Shown here piece after piece: positions 1 to 12,284 of a DNA stretch of 64,000 bases. This stretch comes from Congeria kusceri. Its lineage: Eukaryota; Mollusca; Bivalvia; Myida; Dreissenidae. The notes below the pieces were generated by a model. It was given only the letters and a program-made list of their open reading frames with translations. It was not told the DNA's origin and searched no databases. Where the stretch lies: positions 69,550,578 to 69,614,577 of the forward strand of contig CM051029.1 of the NCBI GenBank assembly GCA_027627225.1. The letters run 5' to 3'. Made by a program: the position numbers and the translations under genes. How positions within the stretch are numbered: the first letter of the stretch is position 1; each line of letters opens with the position of its first letter.

Positions 1-140
1 AAATAGTAAAATATAGATTGTACTGTATATTTTTGTTCGTGTGCTTGTTTCGTGTTGTAATTATTGTGTTCTGATGTATTGACAATTAGTCACTTGTACT
101 GAATAAAGGACCACTTGATGTTAACAAGGGTTGCTTTCCT
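1..140 (+). repeat. Dispersed repeat fragment, related to 11690-11930
   Basis: This stretch shares layout and wording with 11790-11930: a TG-rich run, a cytosine-poor 'ATTGAC/GGCAATTRGTCA' block, a 'AAAGGACC' block and then a run ending in a purine-rich 'CTGCAGTTT/CTGGAGTTT' block followed by 'TTTATAT'. The match is imperfect and I cannot align it formally. It is probably the 3' tail of the same dispersed element, cut by the window edge. No coding capacity is visible. Confidence 0.4.
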
Positions 141-2628
141 GCTTATGCAGCTGCAGTTTCACATAGTTTATATTTTCATTGCGATCAGCTAGGGCCTAAA
201 TAACTTGCCCGCAGCAGGAAAATATTCACATTCACATCGGAATGACAATGTGATACAACGTCATTGAAAGAATTAAATTTGTAGGTTTATTGAAGAATTT
301 CGTGTACACTATTTGAGTTTTGTGTCATACAACTGCTCCCTGCGTTCTTTATTAATAATGCACAAAGTTTAAAATTGCCGTAGTATTAATGGAGTTACGT
401 CTTGAATAATAAAAAAGATCTAAATGAGACCTCCATAAAAATGACGACAGGGTAATTATGTCTGTATTCCAGGCTTCTTTTCAAACTCCCGTCTTATTAT
501 AAGGTAACATTGGAATCAATTAAAAAAGCCAATTAATGCAATTAGAAATGTGGACTGTTCCGGTGATTACAGTAGGCAATATCCATTCTGCAGCATAAAT
601 ACGGTCAAAACACTATTTGTGGATATACATTTTATTGCAAATGGATTGGCAAAGCGAACATTATTCTGTGTGAAAATGAAAACATCACAGAAAAAAAAGC
701 ATATTTGTATGTCAGAAATATCCCATACAAAACAAAGCTTACATATGTATTGCAAGCATTCGTAAATTAAATTTCTGTTATTTGACAATGTGGTCATTTA
801 AAAATTTACTTAACCACAACAACCACACCTCAACAACGCACAATTACACCATCAATCAGTTCAAGCATATTCTATAAAGACTCGATATGCTGCTCTTACA
901 TGCTGAAAAGGTCAAGCATACAATGAGAGGAGATTCAAAGCATTATCACTAACTCACATGTTACAAAAATGCTCAACAATTCAAATCAATCTGGACAGTT
1001 TTAAGAAATGTTTTAACACTGATGAGACATCAATATTAAGTACAAGCACAAAATACTAAGTAATTTTCGTATAGGAAAACATGCCGTACAAAACCCCTTA
1101 TAATTCATATAAAAAAACATGTATATAACAGTTCATGTTTGTAACTAGTGTATGAATTTATATATGCTTACAAATGCGTGTTATTGTTTTATATTAACCC
1201 TTAGAATATAACAAGACATAGTACAGCAAAATATAAATAAAAAGGTCACAATAACAAAGAGCAAAATAAATCAGTTAATAAATACATTGCTTGTAGATGA
1301 ATGCAATATACAAAAGTATGACAGACCATAAATACAACCAATAACTCTGTTAACACATTATAGAACATATGCAGATGTTAATCAAACATGAACTGTGTGC
1401 TATCAACAAGACAACATTTCTATAATGTCACTTTGTCCGTGCATAAATACATTTTCAACACATACACATGCACAAGTCAACAAAAACAAATGCCATGGGC
1501 AAATACAAAATAAATACTGATATAAATTTATGTAAAGTTATACACAATGTACAGCCTTATGAAAACAATTCAATGAATGTGGGCACTGTGACACTCAAAT
1601 GTTTGATGAAGCTTAAAATAACTTACACATTAGATATTACTTTCTAACTTTTCTTAACATGAACCTTTCTAGAATGTTAAAATGCTATCATTAGACTTTT
1701 TTAACCAAAACGCAATTAAAAGCAAATCAAGGAGCGTGTATAGGAAAGAAATCTCAGTTATGAGTGGCAACCAGTATAGATTCCTACAAAATGCATGGAA
1801 TACCAAACCACTATGATACATTAAACTGTCGTCCAGTAGGGTTTCATAAAAGTATAAATACTGATCTCTTCATATTAAAAGCATTTGATAACAACCCAAC
1901 AATGAGATAGAAAAGGGGCTGTTAAATGGATAACTACAAATGCAGACATTGAACCCCTTCACAAAAAGTAGAATTTATTGTATTTTTGACACCCGCTAAC
2001 ATAAAATAAATGACGCATATACAGACACAACAGTAATCCATTTTGTACACACGCATTATTTTGTTCACGTTTTGTACACAGCATGTAACACATTTATGAG
2101 ACAATATTACTGCAGTGTTCATTGTAAGTTATTAACAACAGTGCAATAATTTACCAGATATACATACATGCTGAAGTAGTAAAGATTTCACAACAACCTG
2201 ACTACTCACAACAGTTGAACTGTAAACCAGGGATTTCAACAGCTGAAGAATCCTGCTTTTTGATGCAAGCTAATTGCAATTTACTAATTTCTGACTCGAG
2301 CAACTAATCTGCCTTGCATCCTTTTGAAGCACTTGTTTTCCATTATACCAAATTCAAAAGCATTCGAAATGTTTGTATCATACTAAATGGCATTTTTTGC
2401 AAACTGTGACTAAAATGTCGACACCTCAAATTTACGTTTTGCATCCTCAAATTTCCTGGGCATTGACAACTGGTTTTCAGAATCGACCATAATCCCTGGT
2501 AAACCCTAAAGACTTCCACACTCAATACAACCCATTTCAGTGTATATCTTGTGAATTGTATTCAGTGATCAGGCATGTACAATATACTGCAATAACCCAC
2601 TACAAGCTACCAACAGTACCCATAGCAA

Positions 2629-2690
2629 TCTGTATGGCACCGGTACAGCTAAAATACAATCTGTATGGCACCGGTACAGCTAAATTACAA
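2629..2690. repeat. Two-copy tandem repeat, about 32 bp
   Basis: The block 'AATCTGTATGGCACCGGTAC' followed by 'AGCTAAA' occurs twice in immediate succession with one small difference. It is a simple local duplication with no coding meaning. Confidence 0.75.
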
Positions 2691-3195
2691 GCATATGCAT
2701 GAAACTGTCAAAAGATGTGAAACTGCAGCCAGTCCAGGACTAAGACCAGGTCCTACAGCAAGAGTGCTCTCCTGACTTACCTTACTTGACTGCTAAACAA
2801 TTTATCCATGTTTATGACTGTTGTGTGTAAAGGCATTGCATATCGATGACACCAAGTGCAGAGTTCCAACAAAAGAGGTCAATACCTTATATTCACACAA
2901 TATTAGACACATTAGTTGTTTCAAGCATCAGAACGGATTAAAGGTGATTTAAGCTAAAGAAATCTTTAATGAAAAACAAGTAAAATTAAATTATTACCGT
3001 AGCCATCTTTCTGAGTAGTTACTAATAGAGACTGCACTGTACAATCAATATGCAAATGGCATCAAATTAAACGCATTCTAAAACATGATATCATTGATTA
3101 ACAGACCAACAGGTCATGCACAATTTCAAGTGGGCTATGTATGGAAAAAAGTCTAATCAAGATATATAACATTTGCAATCAAGTAAAAATAAAAA

Positions 3196-3435
3196 TGAGG
3201 CGTGTCGTGGGAAAACCAAGCTTATTGCATGGCGTAAAGTGTCGTCCCCGGTTAGCCTGTGCAGTCCGCATAGGCTAATCAAGGATGGCATTTTCCGCTT
3301 GTATCGTATTTTCTGTTTTCATTCATTGTAGGCAGAAATTGTCATCCTGGATAAGCATGTGCGGACAGCACAGGGTAATCTGGGACGACACTTTACGCAC
3401 ATGCATTAAGCCCGGTTTTCCCACGACACGCCTCA
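3196..3435. mobile_element. Palindromic MITE (TGAGGCGTG family), copy 1
   Basis: The element starts TGAGGCGTGTCGTGGG and ends with the inverse, CCCACGACACGCCTCA. Inside are two further inverted blocks built on AAGTGTCGTCCC and on GATTAGCCTGTGCAGTCCGC. Eight other copies or fragments occur in this window. Copies at 25546 and 62678 are flanked by TA, which points to a Tc1/mariner-type non-autonomous element. This copy lies in the presumed 3' UTR of the sulfotransferase gene, so its RNA could fold into a long hairpin. Confidence 0.85.
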
Positions 3436-3600
3436 TATATCCTTACTATTTGAAGTGTATGTCACATAAACAGAATGTAAGTGATGGATTTCATTGTGAT
3501 AACAACTTGAATTATTTCTAAAACAGAATCTTCAAACAAAATAAGGCAAAGAACATATTACTAATGTACTGTCTGACAAGTGACCAACATGCTTAAAATA

Positions 3601-3788
3601 CAGGCATGTCACTACCTGATACTGACAAATGTTTGTCAATTAAAATGCAGGCATGTCACTACCTGATACTGACAAATGTTTGTCAATTAAAATACAGGCA
3701 TGTCACTACCTGATACTGACAAATGTTTGTCAATTAAAATACAGGCATGTCACTACCTGATACTGACAAATGTTTGTCAATTAAAATG
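3601..3788. repeat. Minisatellite, 4 x 47 bp
   Basis: Four nearly identical 47-bp units begin at 3601, 3648, 3695 and 3742 (each starting CAGGCATGTCACTACCTGAT). Each unit contains the short palindrome TGACAAATGTTTGTCA. Units differ only at an A/G position at the join. Confidence 0.9.
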
Positions 3789-4628
3789 CAGAATGCCAAG
3801 GCTTACACCTTACATTTTCTACAAAAGCAATTGATGCTCCTTTCTTTGCATAGTCCAATTACTATAAAAAATATATCAGTGATTTTTTTTCCTTATATAA
3901 CAGGGTCCAGTAAACAGAGCCATTCCCAATGTCAAATATGGTTCATTTTTTATAAATTGGAAGAAAAAAATTCCCAAATCAGAAGTAACAAAATGCTAAA
4001 TACTTAGAAAATGTGCTTAAATCATGAACTTACTCGTATGTATATAGATAAACACCATTAAAAGACCAAATTCAACCAATGAAACACCAGTTGAAGTTGT
4101 TAATACATTAAATGTCTTTCGTAACTTTTTCCAAATTGCAAGTTTTCATGTCGCGAAATTCCTTATTTGGTGGATACCTGACCCATTCTCAAAGCAGTGA
4201 AAAAAATTGCTGTGTATGTACAAACATTTCTGTAAGTGAAAAAAGTGAATAGTGGTAGTATATAAATATTATTTCATGTCACAGAATTCAATACACGCTG
4301 ACTGTATAAAATCAAACGTCAAACGTCAAAGGAAAATGTTAATTAAATGGTATTTAAAGTGGAAAGTAACAGAGGCAAATGTTTCAATAAAGGGCTACCA
4401 TAAACACGCCCTTTTAAAATATATTTGACAGGTCATTCCTGATCTTTCATACAAAATTATTAGTCATGGAATATATATCAAATTGAACATATGAACATTT
4501 TTGCCTTAACCCTTTCCTTCGCATTACTCTATCCAACCAACAACAACCAGTGAAAACCATTTACAAAATAATAAATATGACAAGACACTTCTAATATTAA
4601 AAAGAAGACTAGCACATATTTTTCTCAA

Positions 4629-5301
4629 TCAAGACAACACATCATCGTCTTCTTCTTCAGCTATGTCAACAGAGTCATCAAAACGGTCTTTAGAATAAGT
4701 TAATTCACTATAATCATACTCGTCATACTCCCCTAGTTCATTTCTCATCTTGCGTACCCTTTGCAGGAACAGATCTTTCGCATACTGATAGAGATCTATA
4801 TCCAGTCTATTTTGTGCAAGAATTTTTTCTTCCTGCTCAGCTGTAATATTTGTTTTATCGCTCCGTGTAATTGCAAGCTGCGTAAATGGAGTTTTAAATT
4901 TTATCTTAAAAGTGTACTCAAATAGCTTCTGAGTACGCAACTGGAATTCAGTTAGACCAAAATATGCCATTCTTAACAAATTCTTTTTGGCACTTTTCAG
5001 CATAAGTTGGTCCCGTTCATCTGAACTCATTGAAGATGTGTTGTAACAGTTAACTTCAGTCAGATCGGCAAGCATTCTAGTCTGACGGTTTCTGGCTAGG
5101 TTACTCTCACAGTTCAGGAATTCGTCCAGAGTTACCCCTTCCCAGTCAGAACCATTGAAGCAGAAGGGCACTTCTACTCCAGCCGCGCTGTGACCGTTGC
5201 AAACCAGTTTGGATGTTTTCCACGTGGCTCCGCGCTGAACATGTTTCCACTCACTGAGAAAACGTTTCACTGGATCTCGAAGAATTGTAATGTAATGGTA
5301 T
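4629..5301 (-). CDS. HS6ST: HS6ST exon 2 (C-terminal half)
   Basis: The minus-strand acceptor reads ttatttttcag directly before ATACCATTAC; the TGA stop is at 4629-4631. The exon carries the 3'-PAPS motif, the HVQRGATWK block, NLARNRQTRMLADL and the SAKKNLLRMAYFGLTEFQ block typical of HS6ST. It ends with a run rich in Glu and Asp. Confidence 0.95.
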
Positions 5302-8300
5302 CTGAAAAATAAATGACATAAATATTTTAAAAAACATGTCACAAACTAAAACATTCATCTTTAAATTCAAACATGACATTTCAATTCAAATGGCTTAGTC
5401 AGTTTATAAACATTGATTTTTGCACTCATATCCATATATCAATCAGCATTGGTCATTATCAATCATTGACATGTGTTTCTTTGTTAAGCACCAATTCAGA
5501 ATATATAGAGGATATTTGTTGATTTTGGTGTAAGATCATATTTTATTTAATGAGTGTTCATAGAAAATGATATTTTCATGAGTGGTACATCATCAGTGAA
5601 ATAAAATATGATCTTACGCCAAAATCAACTTATTTTCTTTTTATTTTATGCCTTTGGACAATAAATAAATAAAATTGCGCGGGATAAGCTTAAGGCGTAA
5701 AAAAAATATGTTTGCTTCAGGTAACCAGACCTACCCTAAAAAAATGCCCCGACCCTAGAACATTTCATTGGGTTTGTCAGATTGATTTTTGGTTTATTTA
5801 CCTTTTTCAATAATTAAATGTGTTTTTGGATAAATAAGTGTTTTGTTTTGATAGTATCCATTTATAAACAATGTTTAAGGACATAACTAATACGTTTTGA
5901 AAATTTATTCAGTTTTAGAATCTACAAGTTGACCATTAACCAAAAAAAAAAAAATAATAATCCCGTCCTACCTACCCTATTTTTTGGGGGCATGTTACCT
6001 GAAACAAACATATTTTTTTTTTACGTCTAAACGTCACAATTTTGTGTGTTCTGGCATCATGAAAATGACGTCATAAATGATTCCAAAACTCATTAGTACG
6101 GTGGGAAAAAAATGCCATATTTTGTGAGTCGTTGTCGCTAAATTATAATTTTGTTGAATTTTATATTGTGTTTTATGAAAACACATGCATGTACATACTA
6201 TACAAATAAACATTTGACAAGGGTTGTAAACCACTACTTGTAGATAGATGCTATTTAAAGAAAAATAGTCCGTTTTATGTTATATTTTCACTGCAGTGAA
6301 AATATAAAATCTTAGACTTAAATTTTATTTCACAATAAAATTCGATATTTCAATGAAAAGCATAAAATTAAATACCAGTGCTCCATATGGCTAAAGTTTT
6401 TCTTCAGCCAAATTTACCATACTGCATTGAAATTATACAAATTTGCGGCATTCCAGTGCTCCTGCCAGGATTTCTAAGGGGCAGGGTGCTAAATCCTGAA
6501 AAGGGCACTATTGCGCGCATTATTATTTTTTGCAAGGGGATATACCAATAAATACGCTGAAAAAAGCACAAACATAGGACAAGGTTATATAATTTTTTCA
6601 TATTTTGTTTCATACTTTATATTTATTTTGAATATAATTCAACTAAATTATGTGTACTTAGAAATACAATTATAGTTCTAATATATTAGTATATAATTAA
6701 AAAATTTCATTATATACCTATATTAAGCAAAACAAATGGCTTGAAAGAATATTTCTTATTCTTCTAATACAACATACAATACTAGTTTCAAGCAAAATTA
6801 TTTTAAGTTGTTTATAAGAAACTTCAAATATATTTATTTAAAAGAAATATCTGTAATTATAACACCCACATATTATCTATAGCATTTAAATTTAACAGTT
6901 TTAACTATAACTAGTATAAATATAATCGAATGCATTGGGTTGCATTTACTAAACGTCTAAAATGAAACGTCCGAAAACATGTACCTTTCATAAAATAATC
7001 AAACTGTTCTATACATTGGTATTTCAAAATAAAACTTAAATATGTGACTGGAAACTTATTAAATACTTATAAACAAAATGAAAAACATTCATTTAATTAC
7101 AAAATACAGAGTTTCACTGTTCATTTTGGTAATCGAAACGTCAACGATACTTCAATAGTTGTATACAGTTTTGGAAGAGGTAACTACAATAAATCAAATG
7201 AATTTACAATTTATCAAATTACAAGAAACACGTTTATTCTGTATTTGAATTTTGATACGTATTCTAATGCATATTTACTGATTTTTTAAACCGATTAATT
7301 GATTTTAAAACGCTTTAGTCAAAACCCGAACGAACTCTTGCTAACCGCCGTTACGTAAATTTATATCGACTTTATGCCACATTATCAGTTTTTAACGTGA
7401 TCTTGTTGCAGGACATGGTTGTGGTAAATATACATGTACCATAGCGTTTACCAGCAGCTGTACACACACGCTTTCCACCAGTATTTCATGACGTCGCTGG
7501 CGTTAGGAAATAGTACGCTCGTTATACGCACGTTTTTTACTAGCATTTCATGAAGTCGCTAGCGTTAAAAATTAGTTTGCGCGTTTTTCCAACATGATTT
7601 GGTCACGGAGATATGTAATTGTTATTAATAAACTTGTAGCTGGGGAACAAAATATTTTTGATGAAATTATTTTTATTTGATGTTCCGCTTTGGTATTAAT
7701 CAACGTGAGAATCCAAATTTCTTAACAACTCTTTGTGTATATCAAATTAATAAATACCTTCATTTCCATTAAAATCCAATTTAATTTCATTCTTTAGACA
7801 TTGAAGTCGACTGTTAAAACATTCATTGTTACAATTCACGCTTTGGCATTTACTCCCAGACCCGTTCTTAGTACTTCAAAAATCCTTTTTACGTGATTTT
7901 AATTACTAGTAAGCTGCAAACGATTATGTTAGAGCACCAAAATGCAAATCACGCCTTTGATATGGAGCATACATCCGTTCGACGAGTTACTGATGAAAAC
8001 TGTAAAATTTGACATCAGCAAACATGAAAATGTTTTAGTGTTCGTGTACCGTAAATGGGAAAGTACAGAATTATGATACATATTGAAATGCAGGTGCTTT
8101 TCTATGCAATGATAATTTAGATCGGATTAAAATATTATACGGTAGGTGTTAACTTATTTTTATTAACGTAGAATCTACAGGCGATATGTGGATTTGAAGC
8201 GCTTCATTCGTAAATGACATCTCAACTACTCACGAACGATTTTAGTAATATTTTCTCAATATACGAACATGTGTGTACCGTATTTCTGACGTACCTCCAT

Positions 8301-9502
8301 GATAAACGTGTTTTGCTAGAAATTCGCGCCAAATTCTGCAAGGCCAAGAATAACACATGGAAAACGTGCGTGCATTAATTTGATGCAGAAACTGCATATA
8401 CATGACTAATTTTGTGTACGGATACATCCAGTGACGATATGGTAGATTAATTGCCATTTTAATTGACGGCGTCTGAGCGTCATGGTCAGATCAGCAAAAT
8501 GAGAGAGTGCTTTACTTGATCAAAGGAGAGATAAGGCATGATAAATGACGTAATATACATGCATCTACCGTTTTTGTCGGTTAGTATTTACTCAGGAGAT
8601 TAAGTTGACGCAGCATGCATCCGTTTTGGTTCATTGTGTAGTACATGTATATAGGCACGACGGCTCAATAAACTAGTATATGGTTGTATATACGGCATAG
8701 CTGAGATCAAAGAGGGCAGGGCGGGGGGCAAAGAGGAACGGGCGCTGCGTCCTGCCATTTAGGCCTAGCTGGAGCACTGCATTCCATAGGGTTTTTTAAC
8801 TTTTATGAGGAAATGTTGTAGACAAATGGAAATTTCTTAAACAAAAGATTGAACTATGTAGCCATTGGCTAATTTGGCGAATGAGGCCACAAATACCCAG
8901 TTAACAGACTGAGCATACATTCTTTTACGGACTTGATCCTCTTTCTTATTCATTGCCTCTTCCACACAGCCCTGTAGTTCTGTCCAGTCAGCATGGAGTC
9001 CGCACAGCCATCCTGTCGAATAGCGACTGAACAGCCATAGTGTCCCTTTAGTCGTGTAACAGTTGCACTTCTTTTTGTTCCTATAGCACTTACATGGTGA
9101 TTCAATATCAAGATTTTTTACTAAATGGTGACCAAATGTTGTCCCGCCTGTCTTTTGCATGTGCAAGAATACAAGAACGTCATCTTCATTAAGTTTGACA
9201 TGGTGAATTTCTCCAATATCTTTAGCACCAAATATGTTGTAAGGTAACCGCCCGTCTCTGTAGGAATTTAAGGAGTCAGTGAGTGGGGAAACTATGTGGG
9301 GAACTAGAGTGTTAAGATGTCCCTTTGAACTGCACGACACATCACCGCAAATGTAGACCAAGGCAATGACAGTAAAGGCCCCGATTCCTGTCAGCAAAAT
9401 TATTAGCTTTCTCCAATTCATTTTGAACCGTGTACATCTTTTAATTAAAAACAGTTTTTGGAGATAACGTTTTCCGTTCCATGTTGTGTTCTGCATTGAC
9501 AA
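4629..9502 (-). CDS. HS6ST: Heparan-sulfate 6-O-sulfotransferase, two exons
   Basis: Transfers sulfate from PAPS to the 6-O position of glucosamine in heparan sulfate, in the Golgi lumen. Coding exons are 8919-9502 and 4629-5301, joined in phase 2, giving about 418 aa, close to vertebrate HS6ST1 (about 410 aa). A single membrane segment (residues about 33-52) follows a short basic tail: a type II anchor. The 5'-phosphosulfate loop is LHMQKTGGTTF (113-123, Lys117). GLHADWTEL (from residue 168) carries the likely catalytic His170. The 3'-phosphate motif is RDPVKRFLSEW (203-213). Lumenal N-glycosylation sequons NGS, NTS and NIT lie in exon 2. The C-terminus is an acidic tail. Met1, Met3 or Met28 could be the start; Met28 leaves the short cytosolic tail usual in the family. 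The whole conserved HS6ST domain is present with no break. Which vertebrate paralogue it equals cannot be told; invertebrates usually have one. Confidence 0.95.
5502..5645. repeat. Hairpin repeat in HS6ST intron, family also at 40831-40985
   Basis: ATATATAGAGGATATTTGTT followed by GATTTTGGTGTAAGATCATA is answered about 90 bp later by the inverse TATGATCTTACGCCAAAATC. A diverged relative with the same left end sits at 40831-40985. It is a foldback element or MITE of unknown class. Confidence 0.7.
5693..6027. mobile_element. MITE with GGCGTAAAAAAA / TTTTTTTTACG ends, copy 1
   Basis: The left end GGCGTAAAAAAAATATGTTT plus CAGGTAACCAGACCTACCC is mirrored at the right by CCTACCCTATTTTTTGGGGG and TGTTACCTGAAACAAACATA. 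The second copy is at 54784-55066. Both are non-coding, about 280-335 bp. Superfamily is not clear from the ends. Confidence 0.75.
6455..8778. mobile_element. 2.3-kb non-autonomous hAT-like DNA transposon in the HS6ST intron
   Basis: The left end is AGTGCTCCTGCCAGG and the right end, read inversely, is AGTGCTCCAGCTAGG. The 7-bp sequence GCATTCC lies on both sides (6448-6454 and 8779-8785), a target-site duplication close to the 8 bp of hAT elements. No transposase-sized frame exists inside; the longest frames are about 70-80 aa and unrecognisable. The element accounts for about 70% of the HS6ST intron. Confidence 0.75.
8919..9502 (-). CDS. HS6ST: HS6ST exon 1 (signal anchor and 5'-PAPS loop)
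   Basis: The exon encodes the N-terminal anchor, stem, 5'-PAPS loop and the Cys-rich CKCYRNKKKCNC block. The donor was placed at 8918/8917 (AGAAT|GTATGC) because it is the only nearby GT that gives phase 2 and restores the family's continuity into YITILRDP in exon 2. The open frame runs on past the donor to 8837, but that tail has no family similarity and is intron. Confidence 0.9.
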
Positions 9503-10481
9503 GGTTGCTGCTTTGCAGCGACATTCATTAAATAATTGGATAATTTTTATTCAACTGGCAACCATCTTCGTTCGGTATAATGATAGGACGAATGTTTGCA
9601 TCCTCGTCGTCTTTAAATACATTTCCGGAAGTAGACAGAGCCAAAGTTACTTAAAAGGGGCCTAGTTTAAGGAATGTCTGGCGTCTCCGTGGGGTATTTC
9701 CTGTCAGAGTCTTGGTCCACCATAAAATCTGTTATCATTATCTGCAATCTTTTCTCTCAGTTGAGTGAGCAATGGCTAAGTGCACTGTTTACTCTGTAGC
9801 AGTGTATTGATATCAGCTGATTAGGGTCGCCACACTGTGTCCACAGTGACCACAGCAGGGTGTTTATACCCCAGACTTGGGTGGGGGGGTCAAATAAAGA
9901 AGAGTTAAACAAGGCCTTTAAAGAATGTCCAAGTTTATCAGATTGTTAATGGAGCAGGGACACAATAATATATTACTTCTATAAAATGAACAGAATGGTT
10001 TATGGATATTAGACTAGACCAAAGATTCTCTCCGTAGACCTGTGTTAATGACAACTGGCGAATGCTCTGTATTTTTGTATATGTATCTACTATGCGATTA
10101 GTTTAGTTATGTTAAGTTCTTGTCATAGTTAGGATTCCAAGAAAGTCTGGATCTGGATTTGGATATGTTCTATGATTAGCCTCTCGGTAAATACTCGACG
10201 GAAGAGAATAACAGTTGGTGGCACAGTCGAAGAGCGCTCTGTGTTAAAGTGGTATACACGACGAAAGGATCTAAATTATTCAATTAACAGTAGTTTTTCT
10301 TAACTCTTTACTGATTAGGCCAGAGTTTCTCGGATTCGCTGACACGATTTAAAAACAAAGGAACACAACCTTTATTGTAAAAATAACAAACGAAAAATGA
10401 TAAATATTATTTATTTCCACTGTTGCTGTATTCCTTACGGATATAAACGTTTTCAGTTAAAAGTTATAATGTAAAACCATA

Positions 10482-10505
10482 TGAGGCGTGTCGTTGGAAG
10501 ACACG
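10482..10505. repeat. Solo end of the TGAGGCGTG palindromic MITE
   Basis: TGAGGCGTGTCGTTGGAAGAC matches the terminal inverted repeat of the family but is not followed by its interior. It is a fragment left by deletion or a chance end. Confidence 0.5.
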
Positions 10506-11689
10506 TTAGTTTTACATATGAAGGATCTGTAAGTCATGCAGTCACGGATTCGCAAGAGCACTCATCTATGAAACAATGTTCAAAAGCGCATGTTATTTCA
10601 TTCCAAGAGGTGACAGAGACAGGTCTGTAAATTGTTATATTTCTCAGCTTTGAGAACTGACGATATACTTGTATTTTTTCAAGTCAGATTATTATTTTCC
10701 TGCACCGATTAATATTTTGATACGTTTGGATTACAGGTACTTATAGTATTGTAGCGCCGGAAATATATTCAGCACCTTTGGCTATGATCAAGTTTATGTT
10801 CGATATTAGTTTTCGGTCGTTTTTTGTTGATATTTCTAAAGCAGATATTGGTTATTTTATTTTCCTGGTAAGTGGTTTTCCACTGTTGTCTGTAGTAAAG
10901 ACAACGGGTCTGTGGAACGGTTTGATGCGTTATGGTGTACCCTATTCATTTTGACGTAAACCATTTGGAAACTTTAAAGATGAAACATATTACATTCCAA
11001 TTTCATTTGTCATCATTAATGATAATGCCTACGTTCCAAACGGTTAGTTTTTGTAAGACCGGATCTACGGTGGAAGTTATTGAACATCATCTGCTTCTTA
11101 ACAAATGACTAGTGTACGACAACTGGGCATAGAAATAGAAGATGGGGACTCACCTGGAAGCGTATTCACAAAGCTGATGGAAACTTAAGTAAATGTATAA
11201 ATTCATAAAGTACCTCAATTATATGGTTATTTCATGTATAGATCATTTTACACGTATATGTTTTAACACCCACGTTCATTAAGTTAAATTATTTTTTTCA
11301 ATTTGGGTTGGCAGGAAGATGTAGAATAATATATTAAGTTTTATTCAGTTTAAAATAAACATATGCAACAAAGCTATGTAATCTGGCTTTTTACACCCAA
11401 CATTACGGCTTCTTCCTGAAATTGCATGACGATGATCTGAAAATGGATCTATATGATGCTATGTCTTTAAAGCTTTTTATAAAAAGACGAGATGTAGTTG
11501 ATACTTGTTTTTTTGTTTCATTTCATCGTGCCTCAGAAACTTGCTATTCTGCTACTCTGGTTTGCATCTAGCCAATGAGTAATTAAATGGTAATTAAATT
11601 GAATAATATTTTCTTTTATTGTTGTTTAATTTGAATTGCGATGCTATGAGGTTAATTTTTATTTACACTTACATCTTTTGTGAATAATT

Positions 11690-11930
11690 CTGGGCCAGTG
11701 TGAGGTTCGTGCGCACATAAACCGTTTTAAACCCCCAATGCTTAGCATTGACCGTTTCAAGGCGGTGACCCCAGTTTTTTTTTCATGTGTGTTTTATGTT
11801 TGTTATTTGTTTTTGTGATGTCCTGTGTATTGATTTTGGCAATTGGTCATTTGCCATAAAAAAGGACCTCGGGCTGCTAATAAGAGTTATCTCCTGCTGT
11901 CGCAACTGGAGTTTTGCATTGTTTATATTT
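11690..11930. repeat. Dispersed repeat, possible non-LTR retrotransposon tail
   Basis: The block contains CCGTTTTAAACCCCCAATGC and TTGACCGTTTCAAGGCGGTG, then a T/G-rich run, CATAAAAAAGGACC and a tail ending near 11930. Its right half resembles the first 140 bp of the window. No frame of useful length is present; the class is a guess. Confidence 0.45.
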
Positions 11931-11956
11931 GAACTTGTAAATACTGCTTAAGACTA

Positions 11957-12165
11957 GTATACACAAAGCTTCTAAGGGAAATCTTAACTTAATTTTATGA
12001 AATCTAATGATTTCTGTTAACAAAAGGGTGAAATACTAAACATCCATGCAATATGTACCATTCTAAAACCTGTTTATGTTATTCCTAAAACAGCCAGAGA
12101 CTTCTGGAATTGTATCAAAATAAGAAATTTTCTTCAGTTGTCCCTTTTTGTGAATACGGATCCGG
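11957..12165. repeat. Hairpin repeat with CACAAAGCTNCTAAGGG ends
   Basis: The left end TACACAAAGCTTCTAAGGGA and AATCTTAACTTAA is mirrored at the right by TTTTCTTCAGTTG and CCCTTTTTGTGAATA. Better preserved relatives are at 56945-57207 and 59135-59395, and likely at 53166-53430 and 54765-55315. Confidence 0.65.
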
Positions 12166-12284
12166 ATGTTTCGTAGTTTACCATTTTGTTAACACAATTG
12201 CCTGCATTTCCCAAAATTTTATTTAAAACTTTCTTATATGTACACATTATGTTGAAAATTTCCATAGGAGCTTTTTAATTATTA

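Larger units (their letters stand above)
141..4628 (-). other. Downstream flank / probable 3' UTR of the sulfotransferase gene
   Basis: There is no convincing coding exon on either strand here; the open frames are short, low in conserved motifs and AT-driven. The stretch lies directly 3' of the sulfotransferase stop codon at 4629. An AATAAA hexamer on the minus strand (TTTATT at 631-636) could close a very long 3' UTR, but no canonical hexamer was found in the first few hundred bases after the stop, so the transcript end is unresolved. Embedded repeats are listed separately (2629-2690, 3196-3435, 3601-3788). Confidence 0.4.
9503..12284. other. Divergent intergenic region between HS6ST and XRRA1
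   Basis: No coding exon could be supported. It must hold the HS6ST 5' UTR and promoter near 9503-9700, but no clear core element is readable. It contains a TGAGGCGTGTCG fragment at 10482, a LINE-tail-like repeat at 11690-11930 and a hairpin repeat at 11957-12165. Confidence 0.6.

Noticed and set aside
8242..8457. 71-residue frame on the minus strand inside the HS6ST intron
   Set aside because: It lies within the hAT-like element, has no recognised motif, and HS6ST needs no further exon for phase or length.
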